DNA from: Desulfobacula sp.
GTDB lineage: Bacteria; Desulfobacterota; Desulfobacteria; Desulfobacterales; Desulfobacteraceae
Length of the DNA: 64,000 nt
Reading direction: 5' to 3'
Assembly: GCA_018645325.1 (NCBI GenBank)
Contig: JABGOU010000018.1
Span: 1 to 64,000 of the forward strand
Part shown: positions 10,570 to 19,985 of the stretch, in pieces
How positions within the stretch are numbered: the first letter of the stretch is position 1
How the letters are laid out: every line of letters begins with the position of its first letter
Translations under genes and position numbers: made by a program
The notes under the pieces: generated by a model
The model's input: only the letters and a program-made list of their open reading frames with translations
Databases searched by the model: none
What the model was told of the DNA's origin: nothing

Positions 10570-10826
10570 AGCATACTCCTATTCGCTTCATGCTGTTATT
10601 AAATCAAATAAAAAGTCTTAACACTAAGTATGTAAGGTGTCAATCTTTTAGAATTTCTATGTGAAATTTGAAATTACATTTTTGTTGTATTCTTTTAAAA
10701 TACTCGTTTTTAGAACTGTTTTAAAAAAACTGTTTTAAAAAAAACTTGTGGGCGGCTATTTTGTGATTATTATTAACACTTAAATTTATTTTAAAAACTT
10801 AACTCAACTATATATGGAGATGCTTT

Positions 10827-11678
10827 ATGTATCAGGAACCAAATACAGAATTTCAGGGTGCTAAAAAATATGTCCTTGATCAGGAACTGGCTTCAATAGT
10901 CAATATATCAATGAAGTTAGAAATGCCTCTGCTCCTCAAGGGAGAACCCGGAACCGGCAAAACTATGCTGGCCCATGCCATTACAGAGAATTTAAACATG
11001 CCCTTAATTGTTCTGAATGTAAAATCCAGCATGAAACTGGTTGAGGCATTATATCAATATGATACCCTTACCCGTTTGAATGATTCCCGGTTTGGTGATT
11101 CCAAAAGGGATGTCAGCAATATTGATGAGTACATCAAAATGGGCAAGATCGGCCAGGCCTTTTGTGCCGATAAAAGAACGGTATTGCTGATAGATGAAAT
11201 TGACAAGGCTGATACAGACTTCCAGGATGATATGCTGGATGTACTGGACCAGATGCAGTTTGATATAATTGAAACTGATAAAACCATAAAAGCCATACAC
11301 CGGCCGGTTATCATTATAACATCCAATGCAAAAAAAGATCTGTCCGATCCATTTTTGGGCAGGTGTAATTTCCATCACATTGCATTTCCCGATCCTAAAA
11401 TGATGAGAAAAATCATAGGGGTTCATTTTGAAAATATTGATTCAACGCTTGCAAAAAATGCCATTGATGCCTTTTACAGCATGAGGGAAATAGATTCCAT
11501 AGAAAAAAAACCTGCCACAAGGGAACTTATAAACTGGATCAGGGCTTTAAATGCAGATCCGGATTTCAGAGCAAAGGACCTTGTTAAAGGCAGGCTTCCA
11601 TTTTTAGGGGTTTTATTTAAAAAGAGTCCTGACTATGAAAGAGCAACAAATCTGGCATCCAAAAGACGAATGTTTTAA
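10827..11678 (+). CDS. MoxR-family AAA+ ATPase
   Basis: A 283-residue MoxR-type chaperone ATPase. The Walker A motif is GEPGTGKT (residues 39-46), Walker B is TVLLIDEIDKAD, sensor 1 is VIITSNAKKDLSDPFLGR, and an arginine-containing sensor 2 region lies in KPATRELINWIRAL. GGAG precedes the ATG at 10827. The VWA protein starts 13 bases after its stop. MoxR-VWA pairs typically help insert metals or remodel protein complexes, and the client here is not evident from the neighbours. Confidence 0.9.
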   Translation: MYQEPNTEFQGAKKYVLDQELASIVNISMKLEMPLLLKGEPGTGKTMLAHAITENLNMPLIVLNVKSSMKLVEALYQYDTLTRLNDSRFGDSKRDVSNIDEYIKMGKIGQAFCADKRTVLLIDEIDKADTDFQDDMLDVLDQMQFDIIETDKTIKAIHRPVIIITSNAKKDLSDPFLGRCNFHHIAFPDPKMMRKIIGVHFENIDSTLAKNAIDAFYSMREIDSIEKKPATRELINWIRALNADPDFRAKDLVKGRLPFLGVLFKKSPDYERATNLASKRRMF

Positions 11679-11691
11679 TTGAAGGCCATCT

Positions 11692-12885
11692 ATGTTTTTA
11701 AAATTTTTCTATACCTTAAAAGAGATTGGAATTCCCGTATCTCCCACTTCTTTTCTCACCTTGCAAAAGGCATTACACCAGGGAATTATAAATAATCTGG
11801 ATGATTTTTATACCTGTGCCAGATCCATTCTTGTCAAAAGTGAAAGGTACTTTGACCTTTACGATCAGGTGTTTGCCCACCATTTTGAAGGGGTTCCTTT
11901 ACCCGAAAATGAAGGATTTGAAATTGATGAAATTGCACGGGGTATGTTGGATGAGTGGCTTAAAAACCCTAAGGCGCTGGCAGATGCAATGGGTATTGAT
12001 GAAAAAGAACTTAATAAAATGTCACCTGAAGAGTTAATCGAATATTTCAAAGAAAGGCTCAAAGATCAGGAAGGAGAACATCGCGGCGGTCGAAAGTGGA
12101 TCGGTACCGGCGGATATTCGCCCGTGGGTCATTCCGGCTATCACCCGGGCGGCATGCGGGTTGGGGGTCAATCCAGAAATAAATCTGCTGTAAAAGTTGC
12201 CAATGAAAGGCGGTATAAAGATTATTCAACCACAGGACCTTTAACCCAGGCAAAAATGAGTGAGGCACTCAAACGGTTAAGAAACTTGATTCCGGCAGGA
12301 CCCAGGGATATGATCAATATTGATGACACCATAAAGGAAACCCTGAGAAATGGCGGAGAAATAGAGCTTGTTTTTGACAGAGCATTAAAGGACAGGCTCA
12401 GTGTTATCCTGGCCATAGATAACGGCGGCTGGTCAATGGACCCTTATATCCAGGTAGTTCAAACACTTTTTGACTATGCCAGATCCCAGTTCAAGGAAGT
12501 CAAAACCTATTTTTTCCATAATACGATCTATGACCATGTCTGGGAAGATCCTGCAAGGTATAGGAAGCCCAAGAATATTATGGAATTTTCGCGTCTTGAC
12601 CCTGATACCAGACTTATAGTTGTCGGAGATGCCAGCATGGCGCCCTATGAACTTATGGCCCAGGACGGCTCCATCCATATCTCGGAAAGAAGTGGCCTGC
12701 CCAGCATAGAGCAATTGCATTTTTTGAATAAAACTTTTCCACACTCTGTATGGCTGAATCCGGTTTCAGAGGGTATGTGGGGATATACCCATACCATAAT
12801 GACCATCGAAAAAGTTTTCCCCATGTATGAATTATCCCTGGATGGCCTTGAAAAGGCTGTTGCCAAACTCATGCAAAAAAATTAA
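11692..12885 (+). CDS. VWA-domain protein (CoxE/YehP type), partner of MoxR
   Basis: A 397-residue cytoplasmic protein. It has a helical N-terminal region, a Gly/His-rich linker around residues 128-165 (GGRKWIGTGGYSPVGHSGYH), and a C-terminal von Willebrand A domain from about residue 230. The metal-ion site is DNGGWSM in place of the textbook DxSxS, so the first Ser is a Gly. Downstream YFFHNTIYDHVWEDPARY and IVVGDASMAPYEL keep the rest of the fold. It is translated with the MoxR gene upstream and probably acts as its substrate adaptor. Confidence 0.87.
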   Translation: MFLKFFYTLKEIGIPVSPTSFLTLQKALHQGIINNLDDFYTCARSILVKSERYFDLYDQVFAHHFEGVPLPENEGFEIDEIARGMLDEWLKNPKALADAMGIDEKELNKMSPEELIEYFKERLKDQEGEHRGGRKWIGTGGYSPVGHSGYHPGGMRVGGQSRNKSAVKVANERRYKDYSTTGPLTQAKMSEALKRLRNLIPAGPRDMINIDDTIKETLRNGGEIELVFDRALKDRLSVILAIDNGGWSMDPYIQVVQTLFDYARSQFKEVKTYFFHNTIYDHVWEDPARYRKPKNIMEFSRLDPDTRLIVVGDASMAPYELMAQDGSIHISERSGLPSIEQLHFLNKTFPHSVWLNPVSEGMWGYTHTIMTIEKVFPMYELSLDGLEKAVAKLMQKN

Positions 12886-12911
12886 TGGCCGGACTTTTTT
12901 TGTACAAGGGG

Positions 12912-13730
12912 CTAAAAATCAACCTTGTAAAGAGTCCTGGTATTATTATATACAGCTTGCGAAAGAACTTCAGGCTCTTCATTTCTAATTTCCGCAAGTC
13001 TAATCAGGACTGATTTTACAAAAGATGGTTCGTTACGGCGAAACTTATTTTTCTGAGGAGCAGGTGTAAGATAAGGCGCATCGGTTTCAATTAGTATACG
13101 GTCTTCAGGAATATGAGGTGCAATACTTCTTAAATATTCCCCTCTTTTTTTTAAAGTCAAAATACCTGTAATACCTATATAATATCCCAGATCAAGATAC
13201 TTGAAAAGTTCTGCTTTTGTACCGGAAAAACAATGTACGACCCCTTTACGGGTTTTGGGTCCCTTGGATTTCAAGATATCATAAAACCTGCCTTTGGAAT
13301 CCCGTTCATGAAAAATCAATGGCAAATCAAGAATATCTGCAATCTCAAGCTGTCTTATAAAGCAGCTTTCCTGGTCTTTAACAGATGAAAACATTCGGTT
13401 AAAATCCAGGCCTGTTTCTCCCCATGCTTTAACACATAAATTATCTCTGGCAATACTTGTCAAAGTGTCCAGATTTTCTTTGGAGCATAACTTTGCATCA
13501 TGGGGGTGGATACCAACGGAAGTTATAATATTTTTATATGTGGAGGCTATTTTAACAGCTTCGAATGATCTATTGATATCAATACCTACAATCATTATTC
13601 CGCATACGTTTTCATTCTTTGCCCTCTCAATAATTTCCTTAAGGTCGTTATCATAGCATTTGTCATCAATATGAGAATGAGAATCAAATAGTTTCATTTT
13701 TGTCATTTGCCTTATTCCAATTATTTTCAT
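12912..13730 (-). CDS. TatD family metal-dependent hydrolase (DNase)
   Basis: A TIM-barrel hydrolase of up to 272 residues with metal-binding motifs: LFDSHSHIDD near the N-terminus, TSVGIHPHDAK, WGETGLDFNRMFS, FHERDSKGRF, VVHCFSGT and ILIETDAPYLTP. Family members are 3'-5' exonucleases or act on D-aminoacyl-tRNA. The start is unclear because ATGs at 13730, 13706 and 13697 all precede the conserved part, and none has a good ribosome-binding site. It converges on the VWA gene. Confidence 0.9.
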   Translation of the reverse strand: MKIIGIRQMTKMKLFDSHSHIDDKCYDNDLKEIIERAKNENVCGIMIVGIDINRSFEAVKIASTYKNIITSVGIHPHDAKLCSKENLDTLTSIARDNLCVKAWGETGLDFNRMFSSVKDQESCFIRQLEIADILDLPLIFHERDSKGRFYDILKSKGPKTRKGVVHCFSGTKAELFKYLDLGYYIGITGILTLKKRGEYLRSIAPHIPEDRILIETDAPYLTPAPQKNKFRRNEPSFVKSVLIRLAEIRNEEPEVLSQAVYNNTRTLYKVDF

Positions 13731-13749
13731 TTTACTTAAATAAAATTTA

Positions 13750-13797
13750 AGCCTTCACTGAGTTGGAAGAAGCCGTTTTACGGTAACAGTGAAGGCT
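13750..13797. repeat. Two-level inverted repeat upstream of tatD
   Basis: AGCCTTCACTG (13750-13760) pairs perfectly over 11 bp with CAGTGAAGGCT (13787-13797). Within the loop, CCGT-TTT-ACGG forms a second hairpin. It lies 20 bases before the farthest possible tatD start and about 130 bases before ftsE. No U tract follows on the plus strand. It may be a leader structure, an operator or an old terminator. Confidence 0.5.
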
Positions 13798-13929
13798 CAA
13801 TGTAAGGAAAACTGTTTTTCAGCACTCCTTGACACAGGCAATTTATAACAGTAAATTCAGTCCCAGTCAATTATGGATGGTCCTGGCAAAAAGAATGTTA
13901 AGATATGAAAGAGAAGAAAAAAAAACTCA

Positions 13930-14598
13930 ATGATTCGTTTGTTTAATGTCAGCAAAAGATTTGGTGGGAAACTTGCCTTAAAAAACATTTCACTTGATAT
14001 TGAACAGGGCGAATTTATTTTTATTTCAGGTCCTTCAGGAGCTGGAAAGTCGACCCTGCTGAAAATATTGTATCTTGCCGACAACATTTTTGAGGGACAG
14101 GTCCTGATTGACGGTATGAACCTTTCCCGGATTTCTTCTTCAAAACTACCTGTTTTAAGGCGGAGGTTTGGGATTGTATTCCAGGATTTCAAATTGATCC
14201 CCACCCTGACGGTCTATGAAAACATAAGCCTTGTTTTGGAAGCCGCAGGGAAAAAAACCTCTTTTATCAAAAAAAAAGTTATGCAGGTATTAAGAAGTAT
14301 AGGTATGGAAAAGAAGGCTAAAGCTTTTCCTTTAACACTTTCAGGGGGTGAACAGCAAAGGGTTGCAGTGGCAAGGGCAGTGGTTGGGGAACCTTCCATT
14401 ATTCTTGCGGACGAACCCACGGGCAGCCTAGATTCAACCTCTGCCCGGGCCATTCTTGATTTTTTAATGGAATACCATAAAAAAGGATCGACCATATTAA
14501 TTGCAAGTCATGATTTGCATCTAATGAAAAATACTATTAAAGGCAGAAATATTGAACTCAATGCCGGCAGGATTGTAAGCACCGATATCATGTATTAA
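13930..14598 (+). CDS. ftsE: Cell division ATP-binding protein FtsE
   Basis: A 222-residue ABC ATPase that works with FtsX at the divisome to control peptidoglycan hydrolysis. Walker [10 protein letters not shown] is at residues 34-42. The Q-loop is [12 protein letters not shown], the signature is [14 protein letters not shown], Walker B is [12 protein letters not shown], and the switch His is in IASHD. FtsE is confirmed by the ftsX gene 19 bases downstream. It leads the ftsE-ftsX-envC-ctpA-yibQ run. Confidence 0.94.
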   Translation: MIRLFNVSKRFGGKLALKNISLDIEQGEFIFISGPSGAGKSTLLKILYLADNIFEGQVLIDGMNLSRISSSKLPVLRRRFGIVFQDFKLIPTLTVYENISLVLEAAGKKTSFIKKKVMQVLRSIGMEKKAKAFPLTLSGGEQQRVAVARAVVGEPSIILADEPTGSLDSTSARAILDFLMEYHKKGSTILIASHDLHLMKNTIKGRNIELNAGRIVSTDIMY

Positions 14599-14617
14599 GA
14601 TAAAAAGAGACATCAAA

Positions 14618-15493
14618 ATGATCCATTCCCTAAAAAGAGCTTTGACAGATATCCGCTCAAATAAATTTTTAAACTTAATTACGATTATAACAATTTCCCT
14701 CTCCATAATGGTGGTCAGTGTTTTTTTACTCTTTTTTGAGAATGCCGGCAGGGTTATTGAATCATGGAATCAGGGCGGGCGGGCAATGATTTATCTTAAA
14801 GGTGAATTCAATACAGATATGCTACCCCAGTTAAAAGCAAAAATCAATGCACTGGGTGATATCGATGAAATGGTGTATATTTCAAAAGCAAAAGCACTGG
14901 ATACGCTTAAAAAAACTTTGGCCTCACAAACCACCTTTTTAAAAACCCTCAAAAAAAATCCTTTACCAGATGCTCTGGAGATAAAAATAAAATCTTATAA
15001 AAATTTTCAGGGAGTTCAAACCCTTGCTCAAAATATAAAAGCCATTGATATAGTTGATGACATTGAATACGGCCAGGGCTGGCTGGGTCAATTTTTAAAA
15101 TTGTTTAAATTGTTTAAAATTACCGGATATGCAATGTGTGGCTTCTTTTTTTTAATTGCCCTGTTTATTACAGCAAATACAGTACGTCTGGCATTTTATT
15201 CCCGCAAGCTTGAAGTTGACATAATGCGCCTTGTGGGCGCGACGGAAATTTTTATCAAAGCACCCTTTTATATAGAAGGCCTTGTCCAGGGATTTTTAGG
15301 CGGAGTTCTGGGCCTGGGAGCTCTTTTAGCAACCTATTTAATGGTTTCATCAGGAATTACGCAAAGCCTTGCTTCCTATGTATACTTTGATATCCGGTTT
15401 CTGTCTGTAAAAATGGTCATGTTAATTATTTTCAGCAGTACTTTCTTAGGTTGGTTTGGATGCTATTTATCCTTAAAACAAATATTCAAATAG
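14618..15493 (+). CDS. ftsX: Cell division permease FtsX
   Basis: A 291-residue membrane partner of FtsE. A cytoplasmic N-terminus and a first helix (about residues 22-43) precede an extracytoplasmic domain of about 120 residues (YLKGEFNTDMLPQLKAKI) that recruits the amidase activator. Three helices follow (about 170-190, 225-250 and 265-285), with VRLAFYSRKLEVDIMRLVGAT between them, the usual FtsX signature. Its 3' end overlaps the EnvC-like gene by 34 bases, suggesting tight coupling. Confidence 0.93.
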   Translation: MIHSLKRALTDIRSNKFLNLITIITISLSIMVVSVFLLFFENAGRVIESWNQGGRAMIYLKGEFNTDMLPQLKAKINALGDIDEMVYISKAKALDTLKKTLASQTTFLKTLKKNPLPDALEIKIKSYKNFQGVQTLAQNIKAIDIVDDIEYGQGWLGQFLKLFKLFKITGYAMCGFFFLIALFITANTVRLAFYSRKLEVDIMRLVGATEIFIKAPFYIEGLVQGFLGGVLGLGALLATYLMVSSGITQSLASYVYFDIRFLSVKMVMLIIFSSTFLGWFGCYLSLKQIFK

Positions 15494-16611
15494 CCATTTT
15501 TTCTGGATGGCTTATCTTCTTATCATATAGTAGCGGCCTAGCTGTTCAGGATGAGGCTCATGATATCCGTGCTAAAATTCAAACCCAGAAAAAAATGGTG
15601 AATACATTTTCTCAAAAAGAAGTTGATATCCTTGACGGATTAAATAAAATTGATCAGGAGTTGAATAAAACGCATATAAAAGCTTTGGCCATGTTACAAG
15701 ACGTTAAGCTCCGGGAAAAAAAAATATGGCAGCTTGGCCGGGACAAGGATCAATTGCTTAAAAAAATTGGTCTGACTGAAAAATATACGGAAAAAAGACT
15801 TATTGCACTATATAAAATGAATATGATTGGCAAGCTGGACGTAGCAGGTAGGCCTTCATCTGTTTTTGATTTTTTTGTTCAGCAAAATTCAATGAAGAGG
15901 ATAATATACTCTGATTTCAAAATTCTTGAAAATCAGACCTCTGATCTTGAAAAATTTGAAACCCTTGAACAGAAATTGAAAAAAGAAATTCAAGCTAAAA
16001 TAATTCTTGAGGAAACACTCAATGCCCAAATAAGGCACAATAAAAAAGAAGCTAAAAAAAAAGAAGCTCTTTTAACAGATATTCGCAAAAAAAAAAAATT
16101 GTCCCTTGCTATGGTTGATTCCCTTACCCGTGCAGCACAAAAGCTGGATAAGAAGGTTAATCATATTCAAAAGGATAAAAGATCGCCTCCTGGCAATGAT
16201 TCTTTCTCAAATTATCAAGGCAGATTAATGATTCCGGTACCAGGCAAAATCATTTCAAAATTTGGTCTTTTACGAACCGGAGATTACAATTCCTTCACTT
16301 TTCGAAAAGGAATTGATATAAAGGTAAAAAAGGGTGAACCTGTAAAATCCGTATTTAAAGGGAAAATCCTGTTTGCCCATTGGTTGAAAGGTTATGGAAA
16401 TTTAATGGTAATAGATCACGGCGGAAATTACTATACGCTGTATGCCCATGTTGAAGAGATTTTCAAACAAAAAGGGGAAATAGTTAAAACAGGTGAGATT
16501 ATTGCAACGGCAGGTGATACAGGATCAATTAAGGGGTCTTGCCTACATTTTGAAATCAGACATCACGGCAAAGCTGTAAACCCTATGAAGTGGTTAAAAA
16601 AAGGAGCATGA
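15460..16611 (+). CDS. EnvC-like murein hydrolase activator (degenerate M23/LytM)
   Basis: A 383-residue periplasmic protein. A signal sequence (residues 1-30) precedes a long coiled coil rich in Lys, Glu and Gln (about 30-235), which in EnvC binds FtsX. A LytM/M23 domain spans about 255-383. The metal site is incomplete: the HxxxD motif reads RKGID (His to Arg) and HxH reads CLH (first His to Cys), while the Asp, the YAH His and the LHFE His remain. This supports an activator role rather than peptidase. A TTG at 15451 is in frame; the ATG at 15460 is preferred. Confidence 0.9.
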   Translation: MLFILKTNIQIAIFSGWLIFLSYSSGLAVQDEAHDIRAKIQTQKKMVNTFSQKEVDILDGLNKIDQELNKTHIKALAMLQDVKLREKKIWQLGRDKDQLLKKIGLTEKYTEKRLIALYKMNMIGKLDVAGRPSSVFDFFVQQNSMKRIIYSDFKILENQTSDLEKFETLEQKLKKEIQAKIILEETLNAQIRHNKKEAKKKEALLTDIRKKKKLSLAMVDSLTRAAQKLDKKVNHIQKDKRSPPGNDSFSNYQGRLMIPVPGKIISKFGLLRTGDYNSFTFRKGIDIKVKKGEPVKSVFKGKILFAHWLKGYGNLMVIDHGGNYYTLYAHVEEIFKQKGEIVKTGEIIATAGDTGSIKGSCLHFEIRHHGKAVNPMKWLKKGA

Positions 16612-16613
16612 AC

Positions 16614-17945
16614 ATGAAATTCAGACTTTACAACGAGCCCAGGCTTGGTTTTTCCATTGGGATTGCTGTCTGTGTATTTATATCTATTGCAGGATTTAGT
16701 ACTTTGCAGGCCGATGATAAAACTTATAAATCCTTAAAGCTGTTTACAGATGTTCTGGAAGAGCTGGAAAAAAATTATGTAGATGATGTGGATACGGAAA
16801 AATTGATTCACAATGCCATAAAAGGAATGGTGGGCAATCTTGACCCGCATTCAAGCTTTATGCCTCCCCAGGCTTTTGATGAACTCCAGGATGACACAAA
16901 AGGTGAATTTTCCGGAATTGGTATTGTTATCACGATGAAAGACTCAATTTTAACCGTGGTATCGCCCATAGAAGGAACTCCTGCCTATAATGCAGGTATT
17001 CAGGCTGGAGATATGATCATCAGAATTGATGACAAATCGACAAAAGACATGGAATTGTGGGAAGCTGTTAACCTTATGCGCGGACCCAGACATAAAGCAG
17101 TCCTGATCACTGTTATTCGACAGAATGAGCCAAAACCCATTAAATTTTCTCTTATGCGTGATATGATTCCCATGGAAAGTGTCAGAAGCGTGATGCTGAA
17201 ACCTGGATATGGATACCTTCGCATTACAAATTTCAGGATGAGCACCCTTAACGACATAAAAAACCACCTTGAAAAATTAGAATCTCAAAACAAGGGATTA
17301 AAAGGCCTTATAATGGACTTAAGGGATAATCCCGGGGGACTTCTGGATCAGGCCGTTAAAATATCCGATCTCTTCCTTGCCAAAGGGAATATTGTCTCTA
17401 TTAAAGGAAGGAAGGAAGTAAATACCCAGGTATTTAAAGCATTCCCCAGTGATGAAGACCGCAGCTATCCTGTTGTCGTTCTGATAAACGGCGGATCAGC
17501 CTCTGCTTCTGAAATTGTGGCCGGAGCACTTCAGGACCACTCAAGAGCATTGATTTTAGGTACAACTTCATTTGGGAAAGGATCTGTTCAGACAGTTCAT
17601 CCCTTAAGAGATAAATTTGGAATCAAGTACACCATTGCAAGATATTATACCCCCAATGGAAGATCCATACAGGCCAAAGGAATTGAACCCGATATCGAAG
17701 TAGAATACGAAATCCTTACAAAAAAAGAAAAAAAAGATTCTGCCTTTGATAGAATGATAAAGGAAAAAGATTTAAAAAATAGTTTAAAACCCGAAATGAC
17801 CGATCAGCCGGAAAAACCAAAAAAACAAACCAGGAAACATCAGAGACTTCTTGATACAGAACAGCTTCAACATGATGCTCAAGTTAAAAGAGCCCTTGAT
17901 ATTCTGATAAGCTATGGAGTATTCAGCAAACTAAATGGCAGCTAA
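16614..17945 (+). CDS. ctpA: S41 carboxyl-terminal processing protease
   Basis: A 443-residue periplasmic protease. After a signal anchor (about residues 14-34) come the N-terminal cap (LEELEKNYVDDVDTEKLIHNAIKGM-like, of which KNYVDDVD is diagnostic) and a PDZ domain (about 88-170, GIGIVITMKDSILTVVSPIEG region). The S41 core has the catalytic Ser in NGGSASASEIVAGAL and the Lys in FGKGSVQTV. The C-terminal 70 residues are Lys-rich. AGGAG lies seven bases before the ATG at 16614, two bases after the EnvC-like stop; an in-frame GTG at 16590 lacks such a site. It probably trims envelope or division-related hydrolases. Confidence 0.93.
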   Translation: MKFRLYNEPRLGFSIGIAVCVFISIAGFSTLQADDKTYKSLKLFTDVLEELEKNYVDDVDTEKLIHNAIKGMVGNLDPHSSFMPPQAFDELQDDTKGEFSGIGIVITMKDSILTVVSPIEGTPAYNAGIQAGDMIIRIDDKSTKDMELWEAVNLMRGPRHKAVLITVIRQNEPKPIKFSLMRDMIPMESVRSVMLKPGYGYLRITNFRMSTLNDIKNHLEKLESQNKGLKGLIMDLRDNPGGLLDQAVKISDLFLAKGNIVSIKGRKEVNTQVFKAFPSDEDRSYPVVVLINGGSASASEIVAGALQDHSRALILGTTSFGKGSVQTVHPLRDKFGIKYTIARYYTPNGRSIQAKGIEPDIEVEYEILTKKEKKDSAFDRMIKEKDLKNSLKPEMTDQPEKPKKQTRKHQRLLDTEQLQHDAQVKRALDILISYGVFSKLNGS

Positions 17946-18921
17946 AAAAAAGACCGGGTCAAGGATACGGATAAAACGCCAGAAAAATCAAACCCCATCT
18001 TTAATCACTGAATTCAAAAAAATTCTTGTGGGAATTATTATTCTTTCTTTTATATGCCTGGCCATTGCAATGACTGCAGATATTTTTCTTGGGGCTCACA
18101 GCCTTGAAAAGCAAGGAAAATTGGTTACGGATCATACGGGTCGGATGGAGATTCGTGACATAAAGGGAAAACCGGAAAATATAAGAAAATATGAAATATT
18201 TGAAGATATTGATAATACTGTATTAGAGAAACCTGTACAACAACAAAGTAATATCCCCAAAATTGCTATTATTATTGATGACATAGGGTATGACAAAGAA
18301 ATATCCCTGGCATTATGCAATTTAAATTCAAATATCACATTTTCAGTACTGCCCTTTGCACCATTTGGAAAGCTTCTTTCTGAAAAACTGTATTCAAATG
18401 GATCTCAATTGATGCTTCATTTGCCTATGGAACCTGTTGAATATCCAAAATTTAATCCCGGACCGGGTGCAATTTTATCCATGATGCCGCCCGATATCCT
18501 TATAAGTCAGCTAAGAGACAACCTTAAAGCTGTCCCCCATATTGCAGGGGTGAACAATCATATGGGTTCAAAGTTAACTTCCAATTCAGACCAGATGAAT
18601 CAGATTTTTACCATTTTGAAAAAAGAAAATTTATTCTTTGTAGACTCACGGACTTCTGCTAAATCCCAGTGCAAACCTTCTGCAAGGCTTTTAAAAGTCA
18701 AATTTGCCCAGAGAGATGTCTTTCTGGATAATTTTCAAACCCCGGAATATATTACCGGGCAATTACAAAAACTCATCGATCTGGCAAAAAAGAATGGATC
18801 AGCCATTGGTATAGGACATCCATATCAAGAAACCCTTGAAGCACTGTCAAAAGAATTGCCAACATTAAAGGGTAAAGTAAAAATTGTCCGTGCCAGTTTC
18901 CTGACATCTGTTCCAGGATAG
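17935..18921 (+). CDS. Divergent polysaccharide deacetylase family protein (YibQ-like)
   Basis: A 328-residue protein with a basic cytoplasmic tail, one transmembrane segment (about residues 31-52) and a periplasmic NodB-like barrel of the divergent polysaccharide deacetylase family (DUF610). Family motifs are visible: IAIIIDDIGYD with the metal-site Asp pair, FSVLPFAPFG, LMLHLPMEP, GVNNHMGSKLT and FFVDSRTSAKS, ending with AIGIGHPYQETLEAL. It overlaps ctpA by 11 bases. E. coli yibQ also lies beside envC, so the link to septal peptidoglycan metabolism is conserved, though its reaction is unproven. Confidence 0.9.
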   Translation: MAAKKKTGSRIRIKRQKNQTPSLITEFKKILVGIIILSFICLAIAMTADIFLGAHSLEKQGKLVTDHTGRMEIRDIKGKPENIRKYEIFEDIDNTVLEKPVQQQSNIPKIAIIIDDIGYDKEISLALCNLNSNITFSVLPFAPFGKLLSEKLYSNGSQLMLHLPMEPVEYPKFNPGPGAILSMMPPDILISQLRDNLKAVPHIAGVNNHMGSKLTSNSDQMNQIFTILKKENLFFVDSRTSAKSQCKPSARLLKVKFAQRDVFLDNFQTPEYITGQLQKLIDLAKKNGSAIGIGHPYQETLEALSKELPTLKGKVKIVRASFLTSVPG

Positions 18922-18953
18922 GTGATTACCCTGTTTTGAGCCTCTGTAAAATT

Positions 18954-19862
18954 TTAAATACAGACTGGTTTCCATACATCTTTATTGCACCATATCCTTG
19001 AAAAATTTGAACATGGAGGAAGCACTTTTTCAGATAAATTCGATATGTCAATTTTATCATCTGTATCGTACATGGGATCCCAGGGTTCGATAATCACAGG
19101 CCCTTTTGAAGACGGAACAAGGCGGGGCGCAATGGGGTCACCCCAGGAACGGGTTTGCATTTCACTTTTCAATTCATGAAAATTATTAAATTTTAACATT
19201 TGGGTCAGCGTTACAACGGTAGGCGGGCTCAAGGGGACCCTTCCTTCAAAATTTTGTTCAAGCGCATTTTTAGGTGTAAGCCATATCCCGTTCTTGGTTT
19301 CCACATCATCCGGGACACATGTCTGATTTCCAGGCATGAAAACAATAAAAAATCGAGTATCAAATCTTTTTTTCATTAATTCAGGGGTAATCCAGTGGGA
19401 CCACCTTCCAAGACTTGAAAAGGACAAAACCCATTCTTCTTTCATTATCTTTGTTCTAAACCACGATTTAGGCAGATCCCTGTTTAATCGAAATGTGCAG
19501 ACATCCTGGAAATCCTTTTTTGTCTTGCCTTTATCAGATGCAATAAAAACCCCTGCCTCCTCAAGTGTTTCCCTTATGGCAGCAATACTGAACCCTGTGA
19601 CATCTTCTTTAGGGAAGGTAAGCCCCCCACCAAGCTGTTTTTCTATTTGAGTCTGTTTCATATCAATATAGGGAGACCAGGATTCAAGTCCAAAGTCATC
19701 AGAATCTGCCACCCCTCCTGGAAAAACATATAACCCACCCATGAATCCTGATTTTGTGCTTCTTCGTAAAAGATATACTTCAAGTTTTTTACCTTTTTCT
19801 CTTACAAGAATTACCGTGGAAGCCTGTCGTAAAGGCGGAGAAGTATTTTTTTGATTTGTCAT
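18954..19862 (-). CDS. Nudix hydrolase (NUDT19-like CoA/nucleotide diphosphatase)
   Basis: A 302-residue, unusually long Nudix protein. The N-terminal strand ASTVILVREKGKKLEVYLLRR leads to FMGGLYVFPGGVADSDD. The Nudix box continues at AIRETLEEAGVFIAS, keeping the RE..EE..G core, but a long insertion separates GG from the RETLEEAG helix. This layout (FMGG, FPGG, inserted segment) is typical of the NUDT7/NUDT19 branch that hydrolyses CoA derivatives. That substrate is inferred. It is monocistronic and converges on the division operon. Confidence 0.82.
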   Translation of the reverse strand: MTNQKNTSPPLRQASTVILVREKGKKLEVYLLRRSTKSGFMGGLYVFPGGVADSDDFGLESWSPYIDMKQTQIEKQLGGGLTFPKEDVTGFSIAAIRETLEEAGVFIASDKGKTKKDFQDVCTFRLNRDLPKSWFRTKIMKEEWVLSFSSLGRWSHWITPELMKKRFDTRFFIVFMPGNQTCVPDDVETKNGIWLTPKNALEQNFEGRVPLSPPTVVTLTQMLKFNNFHELKSEMQTRSWGDPIAPRLVPSSKGPVIIEPWDPMYDTDDKIDISNLSEKVLPPCSNFSRIWCNKDVWKPVCI

Positions 19863-19985
19863 ATTATTTCCTATTCATATTGAATTTTCACTTTGGAAAA
19901 CTATATCTGTCTTTATTAATGAATCCCAACTTTTGATAAAAAGTCAAGATTAATCGGCCCATAAAAAAAAGAAAGCCTTGATATT

